Shown piece after piece: positions 46,436-58,177 of a stretch of DNA of 64,000 nucleotides. The notes under the pieces are model-generated. The model saw only the letters and a program-made list of their open reading frames with translations, was not told where the DNA came from and ran no database searches. The translations under genes were made by a program, and so were the position numbers. The DNA is from Monodelphis domestica (Eukaryota > Chordata > Mammalia > Didelphimorphia > Didelphidae). The stretch covers positions 56,291,788-56,355,787 of the forward strand of contig NC_077232.1 in the NCBI RefSeq assembly GCF_027887165.1, given 5' to 3'. Each line of letters starts with the position of its first letter. Position 1 is the first letter of the stretch.

Positions 46436-47108
46436 TTGAAAAGTATATTTTTATCTTCCCCCCATTTTGCCATTTCTCCTAGTTCATTTAATCAGCTAAC
46501 CAGATCCATAATTTCTTTTTTATCTTTTTGTTGGATTTCTCAAATTCTCCAAAACAAGTCAAACATTTTCTGAAACTCACTAATTTGAATATGAAACTTG
46601 GCAATGGGAAAATGGCAAAGCGCATATTGGAAAATAACACACACACGAGGAATCAAAGAGGCCAGTGGCTTGTCACCTATTTAGAAGCTTCCTTCTCACC
46701 TGCTCACACACTATGAATGCTTACTTCCTCCCAAGAGAGCAGGTAGTTAGAAAATATGGTGCCCAACTAACATCACAAAACTAATGAAATTAATAGATGT
46801 TTAATAGACAGGAAACACTGGTTACTGGGGGCAGAGTCAAGATGGCTGCTTAGCAAGCGGCAAAAGTTCAGACCTCAGAAGACCCTTCCTTAACAATTGC
46901 AGACTGAATGCTCCTAGGGCACCGAAATTTAAGCTGAGCAACAGGACAGAGGCAGGGAACCCTCCTTCTGGACTCAAATAAAAAGATACACCCCTCCAAA
47001 AGCCGGAACCCGAGAATACTCAGTTCTAAGGGGAAGGCAGAGGGAAGGTCCCAGGACCCCTTCCCCCCAACCCAGAGGGCTGAGCCCCCAGAGGCAGCGG
47101 GAACCTCT

Positions 47109-47510
47109 AAGTGGGTAAAGGTGCTGGTTTGGAGGATCTATGTTGTGAGCAGCGGGGCGCCAGGCACAGAGAGTCCAGTGTGGACAGCAGGGAGGAAGCT
47201 GGGGAGAGACCAGGGCGTGGCTGGGTCCCTCCATCTGGCTCCAGTCTCACCATTGCCTTGGGGCACATCCAGACCAATCCAGTGGAACCTAATCCCATCA
47301 GGACTCCTCAGAGCTCAGGGAGGTGGGCAAAGGCACTGGGGAACCTTGTGGACAGCGGAGAAACAGCTAGAAAGAACTGAAGAGAGCCTGGGTAGCCCAG
47401 CCTTCCAGGAGTCTTCCACCTCAGAGCACATACAGCCCAACCCAGTTGAACTTAATTCTATCAAAAGCCTCCAAAGGACAGGGAAGCTAACATTCCTCCC
47501 CTAGAGACTA
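47109..47510 (+). repeat. Tandem monomers in the half-L1 leader
   Basis: TGGACAGCAG at 47181 and TGGACAGCGG at 47349 begin two units of about 168 bases. The shared parts are GGCACATCCAGACCAATCCA with CAGCCCAACCCAGTTGAAC, and ATCAGGACTCCTCAG with ATCAAAAGCCTCCAAAG. A partial earlier unit starts near 47109. The arrangement recalls the monomer promoters of mouse L1. Confidence 0.55.
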
Positions 47511-47570
47511 TACCAAGAGATCTGACAAAGCTCCAAGAGGGGAGACTGACAGCCCCAAAACAAAAAAAAA

Positions 47571-48697
47571 ATGAGAGGAGCAAGAGCACAGACAAATATG
47601 GGGAGCAAAGAAGGGGTAAACCCGAGCAAACAACAGAAAAAGAAGAAATTACAATAGACAGCTTTTGCATAGGTAATGAGCAAAGAGTGAATGAAACAGA
47701 GGGGGAGGGATCAGCAAAGGAAAAATCAGAAATCCCAGCAAATTGGATACAGTCTTTGGAAGAACTCAAAATGCAATTCAAAGCACAATTAAGAGAGGCT
47801 GAAGACAATTGGGAAACGAACTTACAAACTAAGATAAGTCATCTGGAAACAGAGGCACTTGAACTAAAACAAGAAAATGGTGTCTTGAAAGCCAAAATCA
47901 ACCAGCTGGGAAATGAAGCAAAGGAGATGAAAGATGAGGTAAAGAGGATGAAAGATGACCTCCAAAGAAAATCAGACCCAAAGGAAAAGGATGACCAAAA
48001 AACTAAGGATGAAATCCAGTCTTTAAGAACCAGAATACAACAACTAGAATCAAGTGACCTCACAAGGCAGCAGGACACTATAAAACAAAACCAAAAGAAT
48101 GAAAAAATCGAGGAAAATATGAAGCATCTCATTCACAAAACAGAGGATTTAGAAAATCATTCAAGGAGAGACAATTTAAGAATCATTGGCCTACCAGAAG
48201 ACCATGACAAAAGAAAAAGCCTGCTCATTATTTTACAGGAAATTATTAAAGAAAACTGCCGCAATATCCTAGAACAAGAGGGAAAAGTGGAGATTGATAG
48301 AATCCACAGATCACCTTCTGTACTTAATCCCCACCTGACAACACCCAGGAATGTTATAGCCAAATTCAAGAACTATCAGACCAAAGAAAAGATATTACAA
48401 GCTGCCAAGAAGAAGTCATTCAGATACCAAGGAACCACAGTGAGGATAACTCAGGATCTGGCTGCATCCACACTGAAAAAAAGAAAGGCATGGAATATGA
48501 TATTCTGGAAAGCAAGGGAACTAGGTCTACAACCAAGAATTAACTACCCAGCAAAACTGACTATATTCTTACAGGGGAAAGTATGGTCATTCAACAAAAT
48601 AGAAGAATTTCAAGAATTCGTAAAGAAAAGACCAGACCTGAACAGAAAATTTGATGTACAAGCACAGAACTCAAGAGAATCATCAAAAGGTAATTAA
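47571..48697 (+). pseudogene. ORF1 of the half-L1, RNA-binding chaperone, N-terminal frameshift
   Basis: L1 ORF1p is a trimeric RNA-binding chaperone that coats its own transcript. A 336-codon frame from 47687 to TAA at 48697 has a long coiled coil (about residues 40-155), an RRM-like domain (NLRIIGLPE, about 180), and a C-terminal domain (AWNMIFWKARELGLQPRINY; PAKLTIFLQGK) ending near 300. That frame has no ATG near its start: 47687 is GTG. The homologous N-terminus (SKQQKKKK) is read from ATG 47571 in another frame that stops at 47655, so one frameshift lies near 47640-47650. Otherwise the frame is open throughout. The antisense L1 at 24390 supports the normal N-terminus. Confidence 0.8.
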
Positions 48698-48730
48698 AAA
48701 AGAGGGGGGAAAAAGGAAACACTGGTTACT

Positions 48731-50035
48731 ACAGTCATATTAGAATTAGTTATTTGTCCATATTCAGATCAGACTAGCTAAAATGAAGGGGGGAAATTAA
48801 TATGAAATTAGAGGAAAGGCTAAAGATGAAAAGAAGATACTGAATAGTTTTCATGATTTTAACCTGACCTATTCAAATTAAAAATTGATATCAAAATAAT
48901 GGGAAATGGATGGAAGGGAAATATAATATATTGACTGTTATTAATTTCTTCCAAAATGTATTCTACATAGGATAGTGCCATAATTAACAAAAGCACAGAA
49001 ATTGTCAGCCAATAAACACTATCTCCTTGGAATGAAAACTTATTTGTAGAATACTACAGAAGGGAAAGATGGAAGATTGTCAATGGTATCATCTTATGAA
49101 AGGACAAAAAGTTTTTTAAACAAAAATAATCTTAAATAAATCTTGGCATGAGACCCCTGTCTGATAAGGTAATTATTTTCTTTTCACAAGCTAATGCTAG
49201 ATGATCATTCATTGGAATGTTATAGAGAACATTCATTTTTCTCATAGAGATTGAACTAGGTGAGTTATAAGGTCTTTTCCAACATTAAGATTCTATGATT
49301 CTCTTAGTCAAAGAAGGCTTCATGGGTGAGGTTGGTCTTAGAAGAATATATAGAATTTGGAGAGGCAGTGGGCAGAGGAAAAGACATTCTATGCAGAGCA
49401 TGTATCATGAATAAAAGCATGGAGATTTGAATGAACCTGGCCTGGTTTCAGGACAGTGATGGAACTGAATTGGATTTTGAGTAGATAGCTCATTTGGGGA
49501 AAGTTTTTGCTCAGTGGCATAAATTTAAATTCAAGGCCTTCATGCCACACTGACTTTAAAAACTATTCTAAATATAAATGCCCACATCTGGGGATTCACA
49601 TGAGACCAAAAGATACTGTGAGAATAAACCTAGAAAGCATTGCTGGAGATTATTAGGTGCTGGGTATGAAAACGATCTGTTCTCCAATGAAATCTACAAT
49701 AAAATCAAATTAAGTGTCAATTTCAAACTTAAATTTTGAGAGTAACAAATTATATTTCACATTGTTATTTTATAAAAGTAAAAATATACATATCTAAAAT
49801 GCTTAGGAGTCAAGATTAGGATTATAAATGAATGAAAATGATTGAAGATGTGTCAATATTATAAAATATAAAATTGTTTCAACTGAAAAGATAATAGTGC
49901 TTCCTACTTTATACTAAGCCGTCTCAATTTCAATTATATATGAAATATATATACGAAAGGTCTTAGGAGCACAGGCGGTAGTGTTTTTGCTTTTTCATTA
50001 TTGCTATCAACTGAAGATTTAGTCTTTGGAGAAGA
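48731..50035. other. Mostly unassigned intergenic DNA
   Basis: A CORE-SINE tail (CATAGAGATTGAACTAGGTG; CTTTTCCAACATTAAGATTC) lies at about 49235-49305. Sequence near 49310-49500 resembles an old marsupial LINE-type repeat. No gene is seen. Confidence 0.35.
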
Positions 50036-50039
50036 AAGA

Positions 50040-50515
50040 TTGATCTGGAAAGTTACTTCTAGAGTCAAATATAAAAGTTCTTGTTTAGCCTTAAAAGTCC
50101 TTCAGAACCTAACCCCTTCCTACCTTTCATATCTTCTCATACTTTACTCTTTTATACATAATCTACAGTCAGTGACATTCCATCTCCCAAATGCATGTAT
50201 TTTCACTGACTTCCCCTCATGCCTGGAATGCTCTCTAGCCTCACACCTCTTCCTCTTACCTTTCCTGGCTTCCTTCAAGTCTCATCTAAAATCCTACCTT
50301 CTAAAGGAAGCCTCTCCTCTGACACTCTTTAATTCTAGTTTCTTTCCTCTGAGTTTATCCACCATCTACTGTGTGATCTTGTATGTGCATAGTTGTTTGC
50401 ATGTTGTCACCCTTATTAGAAGGTGAGCTTTTTGAGGATAAGGACTGCTTTTCAGGGGTTTTAGCACAGTACCTGGCACATTCTTGTTGATAGACTTACT
50501 AAATAACTAATAAAG
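50040..50515 (+). mobile_element. L2 LINE 3' end
   Basis: CTTCAGAACCTAACCCCTTC, CCCTCATGCCTGGAATGCTC, CTTCCTTCAAGTCTCATCTA, AGGATAAGGACTGCTTTTCA and AGCACAGTACCTGGCACATT give the L2 3' end in the right order. An open frame of 141 codons over it is the decayed L2 end, not a host gene. Confidence 0.75.
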
Positions 50516-51600
50516 ATGGTGGTATTTGGGAAGGAGATTTTGAATTTCGAGCCATGACTTAAAACATAGAAATGAGTTTTTGTGAAGTAGGAAACCATAT
50601 AAAGCCTAATAATGAATAAATAGTATGTAGGCATATATACATGTAATATGTACACATTACATATGTGAATGTATGTATACAAATTTTCCTGAAGTCTTTT
50701 AAATCTAATTGAGGGCTTTAAATTTAAAAGAGATGGAGAGAAAACTGATCATACAGATCTGCCAAGTCAAATAACATAAAGACTCATAGTACCAACATAG
50801 AAAAAAGTAATGGCAGTAGAGAAATAGTAATTCACAAGTGACAGTATCTAGGAAGGGAGCCAGTGATAAAATAAATGCCTTCAGATGTTTACACATGCAG
50901 GCAAAATGTATGGGTAAAAAGGTTAGTTAGCAACTCTAGTATGAGGCAGAACCCTCTAGATTTCCTTGAGGCTTGGTGGAATGAAACACATGACTAGAAT
51001 ATGGCCATTACAGAGTGGACTTTGTTTCAAAGCAACAGAACAGAGAAAAAGGGGAAGTAGAGTAGTATATATCTTAAGCTATAATCCTGTGAGAAAATTC
51101 TAGGAACTGATGGGAAAAAATAACCCCAACAAAACACCACAGTTGTGGCGCTGGTAGTAGTGGTGTAGAGAGAGAGAGAATATCTGGGTGGAGATTAATA
51201 AAGAGAAAAGCAGGAAGTGTATCGTCATGGGTGTATACCAGATCATCTGAACTTGAAGGAGAAATAGGTGAGGAATTCAGGAATTTAGGAAATATTGCAA
51301 ACCAAGGATTGAAAAATGATGGGGTAGTGATGCAGAACTTTAATTATTCAGACATTTGCAAGAGCTCTCTGTCAAAAGCAGAACATCTGATAAGTTCTTA
51401 ATTTGCTTTAAGTCTTCAAAAGGTAGAGAAAATGGCAAGAAGTATTACTACTTTGAACTTGAATATGATGAAGGAGGAACTGAATGTTCAAATACAAATG
51501 ATATGAACCCTTGGGTTAATAATTAATAACATTAACTAACACCAATTCTGTCCTTACGACTTTTCTTCTCAGGATTTCCTAATCTTAAGTGATTCTTTAA
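50516..51600. other. Unassigned intergenic DNA
   Basis: I recognise no gene or named repeat. Confidence 0.4.
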
Positions 51601-51604
51601 AATA

Positions 51605-51980
51605 TTTTTATCATTTATTTATTTTTAACATTCATAAAAATATTTTTCAATTTGTACTCAGATTCATAATTTTCTTGCTTTTTGCCAAATGGCTAATATG
51701 GCAATATATGTTGTTTTAAACCCTTACCTTCCGTCTTGGAGTCAATACTGTGTATTGGCTCCAAGGCAGAAGAGTGGTAAGGGCTAGGCAATGGGGGTCA
51801 AGTGACTTGCCCAGGGTCACACAGCTGGGAAGTGGCTGAGGTCAGATTTGAACCTAGGACCTCCTGTCTCTAGGCTTGACTCTCAATCCACTGAGCTACC
51901 CAGCTGCCCCCATGGCAATATGTGTTGCATGATTTCACATATAAAACTGATATATTTCTAGCCTTCTCAATGGGTGAGGG
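51605..51980 (+). mobile_element. L1 3'-end fragment split by a SINE
   Basis: TTTTTGCCAAATGGCTAATA is followed, after the SINE, by GTGTTGCATGATTTCACATA and GCCTTCTCAATGGGTGAGGG. Confidence 0.65.
51714..51911 (-). mobile_element. Young tRNA-like SINE, antisense, 16-bp target duplication
   Basis: Same family as 40918-41119. ATGGCAATATATGTTG (51698-51713) and ATGGCAATATGTGTTG (51912-51927) flank it with one difference. Confidence 0.88.
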
Positions 51981-51984
51981 AGGT

Positions 51985-53460
51985 TCTGGAATTGCACAAA
52001 ATCTCCTAATAATTGTTTTAATTTCATCTTCATTAGTGCATTTACACTTTTCATTTTTGATATTGGCAATGTTGGTTTTCTTCTTTCTTTAAAAGAAAAT
52101 TAAATTAACTGGTGGGTTTTCTTTCATAAAACCAGCATCTAGTCTTTTTTTTTTTTTTTAGTTTAGTCTTTTGACTTTCAATTTTATTAATCTATCCTTT
52201 GATTTTTAGGATTTCCAATATAATGTTTAACTGGAAAATTTTAATTTATCCCTTTCCTACTTTTTGATTACACGACCAATTCATTGATCTTCCCATTATT
52301 ATACTGATGTAAGCATTTAGAGATATAAAATTTCCCCAAAACTTTGGCATGTTGTCTCATTAATGTTACCCTCTTGAATGAAATGATTGGTTGTTTTTTT
52401 GATTTGTCCTTTGATCTACACATTTTTTTAAAGATTAAATTATTTAGTTACCAATTAGTTTTTATTCTGAGTTTCCTGGTCCTTTACTGAATGTAATTTT
52501 TTATTGTATTAGGGTCTTAAAAAGATACATTTAATGTTTCTACTTTTCTGTATTTGGTTATGAAGTTTTTATGTCCTAATACATGGTCAATTTTTGTGAA
52601 GGTGCCATGTATATATGAGAAAAAATGATATCCTCCTTTCCATTCCTATTCAATTTTCTCCTCAGATCTGTCATATCTAACTTTTCTAAAATTCTTTTGA
52701 TCTCCTTAGCTTCTCTCTTGCTTGTCTTTTGGTTAGATTTGTCTGGTTCCTTTTTTTTTTAATGTGGCATTTTATTTATTTATTTGTTTGTTCTGAGGGT
52801 CATTTATTTATTTATTTTAGATACATTTTCCATGGTTACATGATTCATGTTCTTTCCCTCCCTTCCTCCCTCCTCTCCCATAGCCAACAAACAATTCCAC
52901 TGGGTTTTACATGTAACATTGATCAAGACATATTTCCATATTATTAATATTTGCAATAGTGACCATTTAGAGCCTATATCCCCATCATATCCCCATTGAG
53001 CCATATGATTAAGCAAATGCTTTTCTTCTGTTTTTCTACTCCCACATCTAGTTCTGTGTATTCATCATGTTGGGAAAGAAGGCTTACTATCACACACGTA
53101 AGAAAAAACTCATGAAGGAAATAAGGCAAGAAAGGGCATGGTTTGATCTGCATTCATATTCTGAGAGTTCCTTCTATGGCTGTGGACAGTAATTTTTGTC
53201 ATGAGCCCCTTGAGGTTGTCTTGAGTCTTTGAATTCCTGATAATAGATTAGGCTTTAATAGTTGATCATTGTGCATTATTTCCATTATGGTATACAATAT
53301 TCTCCTGGTTCTGCTCACTTCAGTTTGCATCAGTTCATACAAGTCTTTCCACAAGTTTTTGAAATCATCCTTTGTCATTTCTTATGTCACACTGTATTCT
53401 ACTACAAAAATATGCCACATTTTGTTCAGCCATTCCCCATCTGATGTATACCATAATATT
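51985..53460 (-). mobile_element. Old L1 fragments, two pieces
   Basis: About 51985-52760 is antisense ORF2 of endonuclease/inter-domain type, parallel to 21420-22330. About 52800-53460 is a separate antisense L1 3' end (CCATGGTTACATGATTCATG; CCATAGCCAACAAACAATTC; TCTCCTGGTTCTGCTCACTT; TTGTTCAGCCATTCCCCATC). Both are dead. Confidence 0.65.
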
Positions 53461-53789
53461 TTAAAACAAAGATACCCAAACAGAAGACTTTTGCAAGCAG
53501 AAGTCTAATTACCTAAACCGATCTACTGACTTTATTTTTCATGTTTTTGATCTCCAGTTATTTCCTTTTCATTTCCTGACCACAAGGTTCTGGGTAGGGG
53601 TAAGGACAACGAGATGGGTAGAGATGAAATCAAATAAGTTGACTTTAAAAAGGAAGGCACTAAGAGCTAGAGGTGGGAATTGAGGATGGAAAAAATGAAT
53701 GGCATTTGAGCTGACTTTTGACTTTATGATTTCTCCATATTCTATCCTTTTATCTGCTTTCTCTATACCCATCTCCCTCTTTTACCCCA

Positions 53790-53935
53790 CCAAAGGATTT
53801 TGAAGCCAGTATCATCTGTTGGGGCTATTTCTCCACATAAGTCTAATACTTCAATATTATAATAGAATTCTGAGATATCATATGGATAGGTCCTGGATCC
53901 AAATTCTAGTCTGACATAGTCTTTACAAAATCTGA
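53790..53935 (-). pseudogene. Exon-like block, possible FBXL4-related relic
   Basis: On the minus strand CTCCTCTTTTTCAG precedes an open block reading DYVRLEFGSRTYPYDISEFY and later FKILWWGK, followed by a GGTAAAAG donor-like site. By eye DYV-L-F----YP and the W/LW end resemble the FBXL4 N-terminal region, but spacing and many residues differ. No other exon is seen nearby. It could be a chance frame. Confidence 0.25.
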
Positions 53936-53984
53936 AAAAGAGGAGAATCATAAGATGAGGAGATGCTGTCTTGTCTTATTCTGA

Positions 53985-54545
53985 GGGGTCTCACTAGGAC
54001 CTCCTATGTGACCTTGGTCACTTGCCTATATGACTTTGAGTAAATTGTTTCATCTCTTTTGGACCTCAGTTTCCTCATTTGTAAAACTGATTCAATGCCT
54101 GCCTTGTCTTCCCATGATGTTCATATTTTGGTCCATAGTTCCTCATCACCTCCCCCATGCCCAACCCATGGTAAAGCAAAGGATGTTGTAACTCAAGGCC
54201 ATCAGAGAGTAGTGGTTCAGTGTTAGATGATGGAGCAAGACAGGTTTGTTGATTGAGGGATCCAGAGCACTACAAGGATGTTAGTACCTGGTAACAAGGT
54301 TTCAGTGACTTTGCCTTCACTACAGCTCTGCAAAGGTGTTCTGAAAATGTCCAAAGCATGGTACAGTAAAGAGTTTTGGCTTTGGGGTTGAGATCTGGTT
54401 TCAAATTCTCCCTCTGCCACTTATCACTTGTGTGATCTGGGGCAAACTCCTTCTTTTCTCTGAGCATGCATTTCCTCATCTATAATAAGGAGGGGCTTGA
54501 TTAGATGATTTCTAAGATCTCTTTCAGCTCTAGGATAACATTGTA
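53985..54545 (+). repeat. Two CORE-SINE pieces
   Basis: About 53990-54110: CTTTTGGACCTCAGTTTCCT and CATTTGTAAAACTGATTCAA. About 54355-54545: GAGTTTTGGCTTTGGGGTTG, CTTGTGTGATCTGGGGCAAA, CATTTCCTCATCTATAATAA and a TCTTTCAGCTCTAGGATAAC end. Confidence 0.65.
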
Positions 54546-55185
54546 ATGTATTACCATGATTAGTGGGTGCATTTCATAGCTGTATTTTGGGGAGAACAGA
54601 GGAAACAATTCCATGGACTTATTCCCTCTTTCCCTTCCTGACATGAAGAGGAGATAAAGAATGGATGGGATGTATAGCAGCATCTCTTCCCAGCCTGGCT
54701 TTCCCTGAAATAAGTGCATTGAAAACTGCTGAATAAGAAAGTTGGTGGCCAGGTCTCTTGGAGCAGAGAGAATTGTTTGGGCTTTGCTGTCCCCTGGTGG
54801 TCACAGTGGGGCAGGTTGCCCAGTAATGTTTTTAGAAGTCTAAGGGGTGGGACAAAGCCTCTTTCAGACTTTAAATGGCTCCATCTACACATGAAGGGTC
54901 AGGAAAGTGACCAGAGTGGTAGTAGAGAGGACAACCTTGCCCATGGTGCTTACTTGGACTCTTGTCTTTCCTCAGGCCTCCATCTTTGCTGGTAAACAAG
55001 AGAGACTTAGGGCTTGAACATTAGGGAAACCCCAATTCTCTAGAGCTCGTTGGTTATTATAAGGCAAATGACCACTACCAGGTTGATAGTTTAGTCTTCA
55101 GGGGGAAAAAAATTAGGGAAGTATATTAAACAATCACCTTAAGCTAGTTTGAAGCCTCTCACTCAAGGGACCAGACCCTGTTACA
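54546..55185. other. Unassigned intergenic DNA
   Basis: No gene or named repeat is seen. Several short overlapping open frames have no recognisable product. Confidence 0.4.
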
Positions 55186-55189
55186 TGAA

Positions 55190-55405
55190 ATGAGAAGGGA
55201 ACGAAGATTTATTAAATGCCTACAGCATGCGAGGAGCTATCCTAAATGCTCTCTCATTTGATCCTCACAATAACTTGGTAGGCTGTGAGATAGATGTTAT
55301 TATGTTAAGTGACTTGCCCAGTTCAAATTTGAACTCAGGACCAATTCAGACTGCCATCTCTTGGCCTGGTTCTCAATTGTCTGAGCCACCTAGATGGCCC
55401 CCAGA
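55190..55405 (-). repeat. MIR/MON1-like SINE, antisense
   Basis: GATTTATTAAATGCCTACAG, CTCATTTGATCCTCACAATA, TTAAGTGACTTGCCCAGTTC and TGTCTGAGCCACCTAGATGG give the reverse element almost end to end. Confidence 0.7.
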
Positions 55406-55609
55406 TTGTGAGCATTCTTAAATCATCACCTAGAAGGGAATTTCGTATACCAGATGTGAACTGACCTACCCAGTGGATAGAAAGTCTGTGAACTCCTCTG
55501 TTCTGCATGCTATGATCTCTTGTACTGATAGCCCCAAATCTCCAGATTCCTTCACTGATTCACCAGGAACTTGAAGACCACTAAATTTCTCAGATTACTT
55601 TTAGACAAA

Positions 55610-56340
55610 TGACTCTAGCTGCATCCTCCGTTCTGTATTGGGTCAGTTTCTGTTTTGAATCCAAGTACAGGGCTTCAGAATTATCTCTCTTACATTTTAT
55701 CTTTTTGCATTTGGCCCATGTTTCCAGCCAAGGGGATGGTGATACATTTTTAATGCTCTTCTGGAATCGAGGAGGGAGGAAAGTTTGTGCAAGATATGTT
55801 GTATTGTGCCATTTGTATTATTACCATTTTTCTCCATCATGTTCACAGTCGAGACAACTGCCAGAATAATTTAAAAAAGCCCTCATCTGTGGCATTTGCT
55901 GTTTTCTGAGGTGCAAATGCGCACAATAGAAATTTAAAAACCAGAGCTGGTTCCAGTCCACTTCAGAATCCAATCTATTGAGATATTTTCACATCTTGAC
56001 TGTATGATCCTGATTAATTAACTTTCACTCCTTTCCTTATTAAATGTAAAATTTGGTAAGTATATCAGCTCCATCATCATCCCAGTCATCAGTTAGAAAT
56101 GTTGACTAGACAACCAGGGTAAAACGAAAATCCTGTAAGAAGCTCCCTACAGATGGACATCAATCCATTCGTTAATCACTACTCTTTGGGTCTGGTCATT
56201 CATCCTGTTTTTCATTGAACTTACTGTACTCTTATTTAGTCCCCATCTCTTTGCCGTATCCAGAAGGCTATCTATTATGTGAGACTTTGTCACTTACTTT
56301 CCTGAAAACCAGGAATGCTGTGTCTATGGAATTACACCCC
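55610..56340 (+). mobile_element. L3/CR1 LINE relic
   Basis: CCAAGTACAGGGCTTCAGAA near 55661 is followed, after a gap, by TTAATCACTACTCTTTGGGT (56173), CTGTACTCTTATTTAGTCCC and GTGAGACTTTGTCACTTACT. This is characteristic text of amniote CR1/L3 elements. Very old. Confidence 0.6.
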
Positions 56341-56344
56341 ATAT

Positions 56345-56557
56345 ATGTCTGTTTCAAATTCCTTCTCTATGTCTTTGCACTGTTCCCCATGCCTAGAATG
56401 CCATCCTGCCTCAACTCTGTCCCTTAGAAGGTCTAGTTTTCAACTTAAACTCAGCTTAAAGCATCACCTTCTATCTGAAGTTTCTCTTGATTCCCCCACA
56501 GCCCCTCACGCTTTTCCCAGGCAATTGCTTTGTATCTATCTACATATGTGTCATCCA
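56345..56557 (+). mobile_element. L2 LINE 3' fragment
   Basis: CTGTTCCCCATGCCTAGAAT, TCAACTTAAACTCAGCTTAA and CACCTTCTATCTGAAGTTTC are L2 3'-region text. It is cut by the LTR at 56558. Confidence 0.55.
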
Positions 56558-57181
56558 GTAAGGATTAAAATTGGGGTTTTGAATCAATAAGAGACTTATA
56601 AAGTTATATTGTGGTCCCCGGTTTTAAATTAAAAGTCAAAATGACTTTTAGCAGCTTTTATTTACAAAGAGGTGGAAAGAGTAAAAGTGGGAAATGTAGA
56701 TAAAGAGACAGATTCTTAACAAGCCTACCAGCCCTAAGAGCTTCTCCAGCAAAGTGAAGCCAGTTTCAGCACCAGGCAGGAGGCATCCTTAAGTCTTGAT
56801 CTCTTTGTGGAGCCTTCAGCCAGTGTTCCACCAGGGCAGCCTCCTCCAAAGCCAAGGCAGGAATCTCAGCCACTCATCCAGCAAGCCCACAAAGGATCCA
56901 GGGAGAGTCTCCTCCAAAGCCAAGGAAACAAGAGTCCTCCTATCCTGGCTTACCAATGCAGAGTGAGTCCCTGAATCCTCGGGCTCCCCCACTTTATGGG
57001 AATCAATCCCAGCCTCCCAGTTTGCCTAGCACTGCAGGGGTGGGGGTGGCAGTGGTGGGGCAGTGGCCTTTGGAGGTAAGTGACTTGTGAACTCTCGCAC
57101 TTAAAGGTTAAGTAGGGGTGCTTTGAGTTCTTGATTTGATTAGCTAAAAATAGACAAGAAAGAGTTAATGCTATCTTCACA
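56558..57181 (-). mobile_element. Solo LTR of the recurrent family, 5-bp flanking repeat
   Basis: The minus strand begins TGTGAAGATAGCATTAACTC, like the copies at 36899 and 32574. ATCCA occurs at 56553-56557 and 57182-57186. Length is 624 bases with no internal region. Confidence 0.6.
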
Positions 57182-57289
57182 ATCCATGTATACATGTATA
57201 CATTTACGTATATGTATCATATATACATTATATCATTCTTTTATATAGATACATAGAATCAATCATCATTTTTATTAGAATGTGAACTT

Positions 57290-57645
57290 GTGGGGCAGTG
57301 GATAGAGTGTTGACCCTAGAATCAGGAAGATCTGGGTTCGTATCCAGTCTCACTAGCTGTGTGACCGTGGGAAAGTCATTTAACCACTATATGCCTCAGT
57401 TTCCTTAACTGTAATTGGGTATCATAATAGCATCTACCTCAAAGAATTTCTATGAGGATTAAATGAGATCATATTTGTAAAGTAGTTATATTTGTAAAGC
57501 TAACTAGGTTACTGATATATAATAGACAAATGATAAATGCTTGTTCCCTTATCTTCTTCCCCCTTGATGGCAAGGAATATTTTACTTTTGTCTTTGTGTC
57601 TCTAGTGCCTAAGAGTACCAGGGAAATATCAGGTGCATAATAAAT
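57290..57645 (+). repeat. MON1-type CORE-SINE, nearly full length
   Basis: GGGCAGTGGATAGAGTGTTG, GGGTTCGTATCCAGTCTCAC, TGCCTCAGTTTCCTTAACTG, ATGAGGATTAAATGAGATCA, and a second 3' part with ATAATAAATGCTTGCTG. Confidence 0.75.
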
Positions 57646-57689
57646 GCTTGCTGTTTATTTGTAGCTGCACAAACTTCAATAGCCTTAGA

Positions 57690-58175
57690 CCAGTCACAGA
57701 AGAGCAAAAAAATCAGCCATGGAAAGGACCACAGAGGTCTTTTAATACAGGCTGAATGGGAATCCCTTCTACAACATCCCCAAATGGTCATCCAGGCTTT
57801 GCTTGAAGATCTCTAGCAAGAGGAACCTATCATCTCTCAAAGAAGTCCATTCCACTTTTGGAAACCTTTGTAAGTTTTTCCTTACCCTGAACCTAAATAT
57901 ACCTCTTTGTGAATTCTACTCAGTGCTCCAAGTTCTGCCCTCTGGGACCAAATAACAAGCGGATCCATCTTCCACATGGCAGGCCTCCAAAGGCTCAAAG
58001 AGAACCATTATCCCCTCTTCCAACAGAACATCCTTTGAACCTTCAACCAATTGGATGGTCTTTAATCCTTTTACCAGCTTCTCTGGACATCCCAGTTTAT
58101 CATTGCCCTTTCAGAAGTGGACCACATAGAACAGGAAACAGTACTCTAGATAGAGTGTGATTATGACAGAGTACA
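57690..58175 (+). mobile_element. L3/CR1 LINE 3' end
   Basis: CTTTTACCAGCTTCTCTGGA (58066), CATCCCAGTTTATCATTGCC, AGTGGACCACATAGAACAGG and ACTCTAGATAGAGTGTGATT follow the CR1 3'-end order. The MAR1-type SINE follows directly. Confidence 0.65.
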
Positions 58176-58177
58176 GC

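Larger units (their letters stand above)
46827..48713 (+). mobile_element. Half-L1 (HAL1-like) retrotransposon: 5' UTR + ORF1 only
   Basis: The insert begins GGGGGCAGAGTCAAGATGGC, the usual full-length L1 5' end. It runs through a leader of about 740 bases and ORF1, and stops in TTAAAAAAGAGGGGGGAAAA 16 bases after the ORF1 stop. There is no ORF2 and no usual L1 3' UTR. AGGAAACACTGGTTACT is identical at 46810-46826 and 48714-48730, so this is one complete, recent insertion and not a deletion product. HAL1 elements of this design are known from mammals. An L1 transcript polyadenylated early in the inter-ORF A-rich stretch is the alternative. Confidence 0.8.

Noticed and set aside
47461-47808. 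Minus-strand frames over the half-L1
   Set aside because: They are antisense shadows of the L1 leader and ORF1.
50001-50426. A 141-codon frame that looks protein-like
   Set aside because: It falls on the L2 3' end and follows the known L2 consensus, so it is a dead LINE fragment.
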